NCBI GenBank assembly: GCA_946415795.1
Contig: CAMKTW010000090.1
Coordinates: 1-7,049 of the forward strand
Reading direction: 5' to 3'
DNA: 7,049 nt
DNA from: an uncultured Bacteroidales bacterium
GTDB taxonomy: Bacteria > Bacteroidota > Bacteroidia > Bacteroidales > UBA932
Shown here: one piece after another, positions 1 to 5,568 of the stretch
Layout: every line of letters begins with the position of its first letter
Numbering within the stretch: the stretch's first letter is position 1
Position numbers and translations under genes: made by a program
Notes under the pieces: model-generated
Told to the model about the DNA's origin: nothing
The model's input: the letters and a program-made list of their open reading frames with translations, nothing else
The model's database searches: none

Positions 1-212
1 GGTGAGGGAATCACCGCACCGGCATTCTTGATGATTTTTGCGTCGCCGTTTTTCAAACCCAGTGCCTCCTGCAGAAGCACCGACAGCCGCGTGTCCATAC
101 AGCTGAGCACTGCCAGTTTCTTATCCGGATATTTATCTGTCAGGTGCACCTCATATCCCTTTGAGGCCACGAATTCGCGGTTGAACGCAACAACTTTGTC
201 AATGTTGGTCAT
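1..212 (-). CDS. Beta-carbonic anhydrase, N-terminal part (cut by window edge)
   Basis: Carbonic anhydrase interconverts CO2 and bicarbonate with a zinc ion in the cytoplasm. The 70 visible residues start MTNIDKVVAFNREF and include LSCMDTRL at about residues 36-43. This is the C-x-D-x-R signature of beta-class enzymes, in which Cys38 binds zinc and Asp40 and Arg42 form the conserved dyad. The following KNGDAKIIKNAGA (residues 54-66) matches the family's G-D-A-x-x-x-x-N-A-G segment. The remaining zinc ligands (His and Cys) lie beyond the left edge. The short N-terminus before the signature suggests the small bacterial type. The ATG at 212-210 is chosen because it gives the usual distance to the signature; no Shine-Dalgarno is present and the leader is AT-rich. 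Family assignment is firm; the integrity of the rest cannot be judged. Confidence 0.9.
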   Translation of the reverse strand, partial: MTNIDKVVAFNREFVASKGYEVHLTDKYPDKKLAVLSCMDTRLSVLLQEALGLKNGDAKIIKNAGAVIPS

Positions 213-253
213 ATATTTTTATCATTAGTTCGAGAGTATCTATCGCATTTATG

Positions 254-261
254 TAAAGGTA
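254..261 (-). promoter_or_regulatory. Candidate -7 box for the carbonic anhydrase gene
   Basis: Read on the minus strand the sequence is TACCTTTA. This matches the Bacteroides -7 consensus TAnnTTTG in all but the last base. It would give a leader of about 35 bases before the ATG at 212. No clear -33 TTTG element is visible at the expected distance, so this is a tentative call. Confidence 0.35.
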
Positions 262-342
262 ACGAATTTTAGATTATTCTCAGATCTTGTATGTCTATCT
301 ACTGCCCCCAGATGGATTTGCGACATAGCTCCAACTCTCAAC

Positions 343-468
343 ATCAATACATTTCGGGCCATCAAACTCCAGACTGTGGCTGCCGCCTGCGGCTTTGACC
401 TCAGGCATCACCACCACGCTCTGGCCGATGCCGAAGCCTGCGCCCATATTGCAATGCAGATTTTATGA
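343..468 (+). pseudogene. C-terminal remnant of a DnaQ-like 3'-5' exonuclease
   Basis: In the frame ending with TGA at 466-468 the sequence reads LQTVAAACGFDLRHHHALAD followed by AEACAHIAMQIL. This is the last conserved block (ExoIII motif, H-x-A-x-x-D-A) of DnaQ/epsilon-type exonucleases, here with the catalytic-type His and Asp both present. Nothing upstream can complete it. The frame is open only back to a TAG at 226-228, holds no ATG in the conserved part, and the N-terminal ExoI and ExoII motifs are absent. The space further left is taken by the opposite-strand carbonic anhydrase. Bases 357-365 encode G-H-Q in the next frame, immediately before L-Q-T-V in this one. The family commonly has H-Q-L-Q-T-V here, so a one-base insertion near 366 is likely. 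I read this as a decayed, truncated gene; the left boundary is approximate. Confidence 0.75.
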
Positions 469-489
469 CTGCGACGACAATGTTTTTTA

Positions 490-497
490 TATCTTTG
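490..497 (+). promoter_or_regulatory. Bacteroides-type -7 box for the hydrolase operon
   Basis: TATCTTTG is a full match to TAnnTTTG. It lies 24 bases before the ATG at 522 and just after the exonuclease remnant ends, giving a short leader of roughly 17-20 bases. A -33 TTTG is not clear, since only a T-rich stretch at 461-464 lies upstream. It also supports the start at 522 over the upstream in-frame ATG at 465, which would precede the predicted transcript start. Confidence 0.55.
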
Positions 498-521
498 TTC
501 TTCAAGATGCAAAGATTCGAT

Positions 522-1556
522 ATGAAAAAAGTATTGTTATCGCTGTTAATGATTATAACTGCGGGGGTAATGCAGGCTCAGCAGTTTGTGCCTTTGATTG
601 ACCTGAAACCGCAGAAGACCATTTTCCTTTATGCAGATGACGCCGGAGCCGCACTCGCGCAGATTGACGACCCTGTCGTTGCCAAAGATGTAGAGTGCCT
701 CGCACTCCCGGTCAAGGAAGAATGTGGCATAACCAATCCGGAGCGGATGGTGGGTGGCCTCGGGCAGATTACCGATATCAACCACACCTCCCGCTTTGAC
801 CTGTATTTTCCTGAAAAGCCCAACGGACAGATGGTGGTGATGTGTCCCGGTGGCGGATATGCCGTGGTCTGCACCTATGGCGAGGGGCTCTATGCCGCGC
901 AGTGGCTTCTGGAACGGGGCATCACAGTTGCGGTAGCAAAGCACCGGATGCCGCACGGGCACTGGACCACTCCGCTGGACGACCTGCAGGAGATTTTCCG
1001 CTATTGCCGTGCGCACGCCGCAGAGTGGGGCGTTAACAAGATAGGCGTGATGGGTTATTCCGCCGGCGGTCATCTTGCCGCGAGCGTTTCAACGCTCTAT
1101 GTGGATGATGTCACCCGCCCGGATTTCAGCATACTTTTCTATCCTGTCATAACATTCGAGGGGAAATATGTCGAGCCCGGTACCCGCGGCAACCTTCTCG
1201 GATATGAGGATTACTGGAACAACCGGCGCGACTATACCGCCGATGAGTATATCGCCCGCCAGAAGCAATATGCCGCTCTCAAGGAGCATTACAGCCTGGA
1301 GAAGAGGGTCGATTCCAACACTCCGCCGGCATTCCTCGTGCACGGCCAGGCGGACGACGTGGTCCCCGTGCAGAACAGTCTGATGTACTACTCCCGTCTG
1401 ATAGAGTGTGGTGTCAAGAGCGAGCTGCAGGTTTATGATTCGCCCAAGCACGGCTTCTGTTTCTTTGGAGAGGCCATCAAGGAGCACGACTGGCTCAATC
1501 CCGGGATACGCTCTTCTTTAAACAACAGCCTGGAACGCTGGCTGCAAAACCTGTAG
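522..1556 (+). CDS. Exported alpha/beta hydrolase (esterase/lipase family), first tandem copy
   Basis: This 344-residue serine hydrolase is probably a carboxyl or acetyl esterase acting in the periplasm or outside the cell; the true substrate is unknown. Residues 1-19 form a signal peptide (MKK, a hydrophobic core, then MQA before QQ), suggesting cleavage near residue 19. The catalytic domain follows: oxyanion motif C-P-G-G-G-Y at 108-113, nucleophile elbow G-Y-S-A-G-G at 178-183 with Ser180, acid site H-G-Q-A-D at 274-278 with Asp278, and His310 in K-H-G-F. The complete triad suggests activity. An in-frame ATG at 465 would add 19 residues but lies before the -7 box and spoils the signal peptide, so 522 is preferred. 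It is the first gene of a tight operon, 4 bases before a paralogous copy. Bacteroidota often use such enzymes to deacylate glycans, but no glycan-utilisation genes are visible here. Confidence 0.88.
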   Translation: MKKVLLSLLMIITAGVMQAQQFVPLIDLKPQKTIFLYADDAGAALAQIDDPVVAKDVECLALPVKEECGITNPERMVGGLGQITDINHTSRFDLYFPEKPNGQMVVMCPGGGYAVVCTYGEGLYAAQWLLERGITVAVAKHRMPHGHWTTPLDDLQEIFRYCRAHAAEWGVNKIGVMGYSAGGHLAASVSTLYVDDVTRPDFSILFYPVITFEGKYVEPGTRGNLLGYEDYWNNRRDYTADEYIARQKQYAALKEHYSLEKRVDSNTPPAFLVHGQADDVVPVQNSLMYYSRLIECGVKSELQVYDSPKHGFCFFGEAIKEHDWLNPGIRSSLNNSLERWLQNL

Positions 1557-1560
1557 GAAT

Positions 1561-2580
1561 ATGAAAAAGTCAATATTGATTGTAGCGCTGCTCTGCCTTG
1601 TATTCAACCTCCAGGCAAAGCCCAGATATAAGTTCTATCCCAATACCGGCCTCCGTCCCGACAGGACCATCTTCCTTTATATGCCCACGGAGAAGGAGGC
1701 TAAGAAAGCACTCAAGGAGATCCCTGACCCCGTGCACGCCAGAAAGGCGGAGACCCTTGCCCTGACTATGACAGAGGATAGCGGTCTGAACGAACCGGAG
1801 AATATGTTTGACCCCAACGGGGCCACTTTGAACATAAACAAGACTGCACGCTTTGACCTCTATTTCCCCAAGAACCCGAACGGCAAGATGTTCGTCGTCT
1901 GCCCCGGTGGCGGTTACAACTGTGTCTGCCATTATATAGAGGGTATCTATGCCGCCGACTATCTCACCGAGCGTGGCTATACCGTGGCGGTGGTTAAATA
2001 CCGCCTCCCCAACGGCCATCACTCTATTCCCCTGACCGATGTCCAAACCGTTTTCCGCTATTGCCGCGAACATTCGGCAGAGTGGGGTGTGGAGAAGATA
2101 GGGGTGATGGGCTTTTCTGCCGGAGGCCACCTTGCCGCCAGCGCATCTGTACTTTATGACGATGCCGCCACGCGTCCCGACTTCAGCGTACTCGTATATC
2201 CTGTCATATCTGTCACCGCCCCATTCGGCCACATTTATACCGGCCAGAAGCTTATCGGCAACTATGACCAGCTGCGTACAGAGAATCCCGCGGAATGCGA
2301 CCGGCTGATAGAGCGATATCAACTGCACGAGCGCGTCACAAGCGACACCCCTCCGACATTTATGGTGCTCTCTTCTGACGACAAGGAGGTGAGTCCCCTC
2401 AACAGCCTTGCTTATTACACCGCCCTGGCAGCCAACGGCGTCAGCAGCGAAATCCATATCTACCAGCACGGCATACACGGATTCGGTTTTGATTATTACA
2501 AGTTCAACCCCAAAGACTGGCTGGGTGCAGCCCGGGATAATTTCTTCGAGGCGCTAGACCGCTGGCTCAATACCAAATAG
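1561..2580 (+). CDS. Exported alpha/beta hydrolase (esterase/lipase family), second tandem copy
   Basis: This 339-residue paralogue of the preceding gene has the same layout. A signal peptide (residues 1-19, ending L-Q-A) is followed by an N-terminal strand region beginning near D-R-T-I-F-L-Y (34-40) and then the hydrolase fold. Motifs are C-P-G-G-G-Y at 114-119, G-F-S-A-G-G at 184-189 with Ser186, probable acid Asp274, and His306 in I-H-G-F. Over the block from R-F-D-L-Y-F-P to T-V-A-V-x-K I counted 35 identical residues of 50 between the copies, so this is an old duplication. The H-G pair that usually precedes the acid residue is replaced by L-S here, while the Asp itself aligns; the pocket may therefore differ. 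The ATG lies 4 bases after the previous stop and 3 bases separate its own stop from the next gene, so co-transcription is likely. The substrate is unknown. Confidence 0.87.
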   Translation: MKKSILIVALLCLVFNLQAKPRYKFYPNTGLRPDRTIFLYMPTEKEAKKALKEIPDPVHARKAETLALTMTEDSGLNEPENMFDPNGATLNINKTARFDLYFPKNPNGKMFVVCPGGGYNCVCHYIEGIYAADYLTERGYTVAVVKYRLPNGHHSIPLTDVQTVFRYCREHSAEWGVEKIGVMGFSAGGHLAASASVLYDDAATRPDFSVLVYPVISVTAPFGHIYTGQKLIGNYDQLRTENPAECDRLIERYQLHERVTSDTPPTFMVLSSDDKEVSPLNSLAYYTALAANGVSSEIHIYQHGIHGFGFDYYKFNPKDWLGAARDNFFEALDRWLNTK

Positions 2581-2583
2581 ACG

Positions 2584-4233
2584 ATGATTCTACTGGTCCC
2601 GGATAAATTCAAGGGTACATTCACTGCGCCGCAGATAGCCGCAAAATTTGAGGAGGCCATCCGCAAATGTGGCAATACTTCTGAAGAGATTCTGTCAATT
2701 CCGCTGGCCGACGGCGGAGAAGGTTCACTGGACGTGTTCCTTCAGAATTATCCAGGCGCCAGCGAGGTCCTGGTGGATACCAGAGATCCGCTGATGCGCA
2801 GTATAGTGGCGCCTATGGCGGTGGCAGAAGATACGGTTTTCATAGAACTGGCCCGCTGCAGCGGACTCACGATGATAGACAAGGACGAGCGCAATCCTAT
2901 GAAAACATCGACGTACGGCCTGGGCCTGATGATGATGGCTGCGCTGGAATACTCCCCAAAGCAGATTATTGTCGGGGTGGGAGGCAGTGCCACTAACGAC
3001 GGAGGCAGGGGAATGATAGAGGCAATCGGCCTTGAGAATATCCACCTGTTCGATAATGTCGAGGTGAAGGTCGCCTGCGATGCGCGCAACCCGCTGCTGG
3101 GACCCGACGGAGCAACCTATACTTATGCTCCGCAGAAAGGGGCTGGAACAGAGATGCTGCCGGTTCTTGAGAAGAGGATGGAGGAGTGGGTGGTTACCGC
3201 CCGGGAGTGGCTCGCAAAGTGCGGCATCACCGGGCGCGACGATTTGGATACAGTTCCCGGCGGGGGCACTGCCGGCGGTACCGGCGCCGCTCTGTATGCA
3301 TTTATGAAAGCAACACCTGTGCACGGTTTCACCTTTTTCTCTGAGATGGTCTCTCTCGAAGAGAAGATCCGCGCGTCGCGTATGGTAATAACCGGAGAAG
3401 GGCGCCTGGATGCCTCCAGCCTGAACGGCAAGCTTGTGGGTAGCCTGGCCGAACTATGCGCCAAAGCCTGCAGGAGGCTCTACGTGGTATCCGGTCAGAA
3501 TACCCTGGGCAGCGACCCCTCCATATGTGATACAGCCTTGCTGGCCACCGATTTCGAGGAGAAGATATCGCAGTGGTGCCGTGCAGACTGGCGGAGTGGT
3601 TACCTGCCGGAAGACGGCATGCTGTTCGGCTTTGACACCGATTCCGGTTCAAGATATGGAGTCATAGCCGGTTGTGACGAGGCCGGTCGCGGCCCCCTTG
3701 CCGGTCCGGTATATGCAGCTGCCGTTATCCTCCCTGAAGGGTTCTATCATCCACTGCTCAAAGATTCCAAAAAGATGACAGCTGCCCAGCGCGATAAAAT
3801 GTGTGAAATCATTATCAATGAGGCAATAGCCTGGGGAGTGGCAAGGGTATCTGCAGAAGAGATTGATGAGATTAACATACTGCAGGCATCCATCAAGGCT
3901 ATGCAGGAGGCGCTCAAAGGCATAATCTCTGATTTTAACATAGAGCCAGAGTTGATTCTGGTCGATGGCAACCGCTTCAAGACATTCTATGACTTGAACG
4001 GGAATCGTATCCCTCATAAATGCATCGTTAAAGGGGATGACAAGGTGCCGGAAATAAGTGCCGCCTCTATCCTGGCCAAGACATACAGGGACAAATATAT
4101 GATGCGTCTCGACGAGGAGTATCCGCAGTATGGATGGCGCCACAATATGGGATACCCTACAAAAGAGCATCGAGAGGCCATCCACAGATACGGGCTCTCG
4201 CCCTACCACAGGAAGACATTTACGGTAAAGTAG
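2584..4233 (+). CDS. rnhB: Fused glycerate 2-kinase and ribonuclease HII
   Basis: One uninterrupted 549-residue frame carries two cytoplasmic enzymes. Residues 1 to about 330 are a glycerate kinase (ATP-dependent formation of 2-phosphoglycerate in the garK/glxK-type family). Motifs are D-K-F-K-G-T (7-12), A-D-G-G-E-G-S (42-48), G-V-G-G-S-A-T-N-D-G-G (131-141), C-D-A-R-N-P-L (165-171), A-P-Q-K-G-A (182-187), P-G-G-G-T-A-G-G-T-G (225-234) and T-G-E-G-R-L-D (270-276). Residues 358-549 are a complete RNase HII, which cuts RNA in RNA-DNA hybrids and at misincorporated ribonucleotides. Its start G-C-D-E-A-G-R-G (363-370) supplies Asp365 and Glu366, D-G-N-R supplies Asp461, K-G-D supplies Asp485, and G-Y-P-T lies at 523-526. 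The linker is about 27 residues. The kinase is compact, lacking most of the segment usually found between the N-D-G-G region and C-D-x-x-N. The start is fixed by the family N-terminus. A lost stop codon from a sequencing error is the main alternative to a true fusion. Confidence 0.88.
   Translation: MILLVPDKFKGTFTAPQIAAKFEEAIRKCGNTSEEILSIPLADGGEGSLDVFLQNYPGASEVLVDTRDPLMRSIVAPMAVAEDTVFIELARCSGLTMIDKDERNPMKTSTYGLGLMMMAALEYSPKQIIVGVGGSATNDGGRGMIEAIGLENIHLFDNVEVKVACDARNPLLGPDGATYTYAPQKGAGTEMLPVLEKRMEEWVVTAREWLAKCGITGRDDLDTVPGGGTAGGTGAALYAFMKATPVHGFTFFSEMVSLEEKIRASRMVITGEGRLDASSLNGKLVGSLAELCAKACRRLYVVSGQNTLGSDPSICDTALLATDFEEKISQWCRADWRSGYLPEDGMLFGFDTDSGSRYGVIAGCDEAGRGPLAGPVYAAAVILPEGFYHPLLKDSKKMTAAQRDKMCEIIINEAIAWGVARVSAEEIDEINILQASIKAMQEALKGIISDFNIEPELILVDGNRFKTFYDLNGNRIPHKCIVKGDDKVPEISAASILAKTYRDKYMMRLDEEYPQYGWRHNMGYPTKEHREAIHRYGLSPYHRKTFTVK
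3619..3621 (+). other. Candidate internal start codon for stand-alone RNase HII
   Basis: This in-frame ATG (Met345 of the fusion) lies 18 residues before G-C-D-E-A-G-R-G. That is a normal N-terminal length for a free RNase HII, and initiation here would give a protein of 205 residues. There is no Shine-Dalgarno to support it, which is uninformative in Bacteroidota. It may be the original rnhB start left inside the fused frame. Confidence 0.25.
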
Positions 4234-5508
4234 TTATAAACTTGATTCAAAAACGGCCCAGGAACTTTCGAACAGGTCTTCGAGGGCGCGGTCGCCTTCA
4301 AGCGAATTCTTCAGGCAGCGTTTGATATCGGCAATGGAAAGGTTCCAGCAAAGGTATGCCAACAACAGATCGTCGGTGATATAGGCGGTATCAAAGATGG
4401 CGCAGTCGTCGCTGTTTAAAGTAACATTCAAGCCGCGTTTTATATAACCCGCAGCCGGATGTTTGCGCAAATCGTTTACATATCCCAATAGCTGGTTGCT
4501 TAAGGGGCAGACCTCAAGCATCACATTATCTGCCTTGACTCTGGATTCGAGACCGGGGTGGAGGTAAAGATTCAGGCCATGTCCGAGGCGTTTTATCCCC
4601 AGGTCAAGTGCATACTCTATATTGCGGTTGCCCGGATCGACAGACTCGCCGGCGTGCATTATAATGGGCACGCGGGCCTCTCTCAGCACCGGGGTGTAAT
4701 AAAGCAGGTCTTTGCCGCAATCTTCGCTGCCCACCATATCGAAGCCTATAAACATATCGGGGTATTTCTCCTGCAGGTGACGTGCGTGCTCCAGCCGTTC
4801 GGGAATTGTCCCGGCGGGAACGCCCTTGTAATAGCAATAGATAATATTTATATGGAAATATGGGTAGGTTCCGCGTACCGCCGCCTCAATATCCTTGAGC
4901 GTATCTACATACTCGTCAGCAGTCAGCTGGCGTCCGTCTTCGTCGAAGATGGTCTGGCTTATATATCTCCAATCCACACCAAGGAGACCTTCTGCGGCCA
5001 TATCCATCAGCACCTTCGTGTACGTCTTCACAAAGAAAGGCTTGAAGTTGTTCACCGCCTTGAACCGGTCAAAGATAGCCTCGAACTTGGGCCAGATATT
5101 CTCGTCTATGTTCTCTTTGCCTGAAGTGCACATATTGTACAGTTCATCCTTAAGGAGAGGATTGCCGGCGACGGCGCTTTTCAGATTGACCCAGCCGTCC
5201 GGTATCACAAAACCCGGGAACCAGGCCTTGTGTGCCAGCTGGCAATAACGATATTCCGGGGTCTCGTCGTCCATAAACACATAGACATCATCGCTTGCCA
5301 GGCTCAGAGAGAGCATATAATGAATATCAAAACTTGCCTCGATGTGGGCGTGCATCAGGCGCCCTTTAGGCATCGCTTTAAAAAACCGGTACAAAGAGGT
5401 TGTGCGAAGACGGGGCAATGCTTTCTGGAAATCGTTAAAAATCAGTTCTTCACGGTCTTGACGGAGTATTTCCTGTCGCAGCTTGTCAATATTATGCTCT
5501 ATATCCAT
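4234..5508 (-). CDS. Adenosine deaminase family protein, ADGF/ADA2-like
   Basis: This 424-residue metal-dependent deaminase probably converts adenosine or a related nucleoside to the inosine form. Motifs in order: M-P-K-G-R-L-M-H-A-H at 46-55 with metal ligands His53 and His55; G-F-D-M-V-G-S-E-D at 255-263; H-A-G-E at 285-288 with third metal ligand His285 and catalytic-type Glu288; G-H-G at 309-311 with His310; C-P-L-S-N-x-x-L at 334-340; and N-S-D-D at 365-368 with metal ligand Asp367. The M-P-K-G-x-L-x-H-x-H and G-F-D-x-V-G-x-E-D forms resemble ADGF/ADA2 proteins more than classic ADA1. No signal peptide is visible, so it is predicted cytoplasmic, unlike secreted animal ADA2. All key residues are present. 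It converges on the kinase-RNase HII gene with no spacer and diverges from the nucleotidase gene. Substrate preference cannot be read from sequence. Confidence 0.87.
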   Translation of the reverse strand: MDIEHNIDKLRQEILRQDREELIFNDFQKALPRLRTTSLYRFFKAMPKGRLMHAHIEASFDIHYMLSLSLASDDVYVFMDDETPEYRYCQLAHKAWFPGFVIPDGWVNLKSAVAGNPLLKDELYNMCTSGKENIDENIWPKFEAIFDRFKAVNNFKPFFVKTYTKVLMDMAAEGLLGVDWRYISQTIFDEDGRQLTADEYVDTLKDIEAAVRGTYPYFHINIIYCYYKGVPAGTIPERLEHARHLQEKYPDMFIGFDMVGSEDCGKDLLYYTPVLREARVPIIMHAGESVDPGNRNIEYALDLGIKRLGHGLNLYLHPGLESRVKADNVMLEVCPLSNQLLGYVNDLRKHPAAGYIKRGLNVTLNSDDCAIFDTAYITDDLLLAYLCWNLSIADIKRCLKNSLEGDRALEDLFESSWAVFESSL

Positions 5509-5511
5509 AGG

Positions 5512-5531
5512 TCAAAATTTTTCAAAATTAC
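5512..5531. repeat. Two-copy 10-base direct repeat in divergent promoter
   Basis: The unit TCAAAATT occurs at 5512-5519 and again at 5522-5529, exactly 10 bases apart. It lies between the deaminase start codon and its candidate -7 box and partly overlaps that box. The spacing of about one helical turn would suit a regulator binding one face, but AT-rich sequence produces such repeats by chance. Confidence 0.3.
5523..5530 (-). promoter_or_regulatory. Candidate -7 box for the deaminase gene
   Basis: Read on the minus strand the sequence is TAATTTTG, a full match to TAnnTTTG. It implies a very short leader of about 8 bases before the ATG at 5508. No -33 TTTG is evident at the expected spacing. 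The AT-rich context raises the chance of a random match. Confidence 0.4.
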
Positions 5532-5542
5532 ATTAAATTTCA

Positions 5543-5550
5543 CATATTTG
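5543..5550 (+). promoter_or_regulatory. Candidate -7 box for the nucleotidase gene
   Basis: CATATTTG matches TAnnTTTG except at the first base. It would start transcription near 5557, about 12 bases before the ATG at 5569. The region where a -33 TTTG is expected holds only T-rich sequence (5518-5522). It lies 12 bases from the oppositely oriented candidate box, so the two promoters would overlap. Confidence 0.4.
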
Positions 5551-5568
5551 CGATTACGAATTTTTACA

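Noticed and set aside
28..228. Plus-strand open frame opposite the carbonic anhydrase
   Set aside because: The minus strand encodes the C-x-D-x-R signature; the plus-strand translation resembles nothing known.
385..406. Inverted repeat GCCTG / CAGGC in the exonuclease remnant
   Set aside because: The stem is only five base pairs with a 12-base loop and no T-tract, so it is not a credible terminator.
465..521. Upstream in-frame ATG extending the first hydrolase by 19 residues
   Set aside because: It would overlap the exonuclease remnant, precede the -7 box at 490-497 and add a stretch before an otherwise ideal signal peptide.
546..1073. Minus-strand open frame inside the first hydrolase
   Set aside because: It is antisense to a motif-complete gene and shows no recognisable family features.
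1570..2478. Long open frame (302 codons) on the minus strand inside the second hydrolase
   Set aside because: It is an antisense shadow of a gene with clear catalytic motifs; its translation has no recognisable domain and is rich in Cys, His and Arg as reversed codons produce.
2725..3324. Minus-strand open frame of about 199 codons opposite the glycerate kinase
   Set aside because: It is antisense to a motif-rich gene, with no recognisable domain and a biased composition.
3649..4209. Minus-strand open frame opposite RNase HII
   Set aside because: It is antisense to the conserved RNase HII domain and no protein family is recognisable.
4558..5124. Plus-strand open frame opposite the deaminase
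   Set aside because: It is a shadow of the minus-strand deaminase, whose metal-binding motifs fix the true strand.
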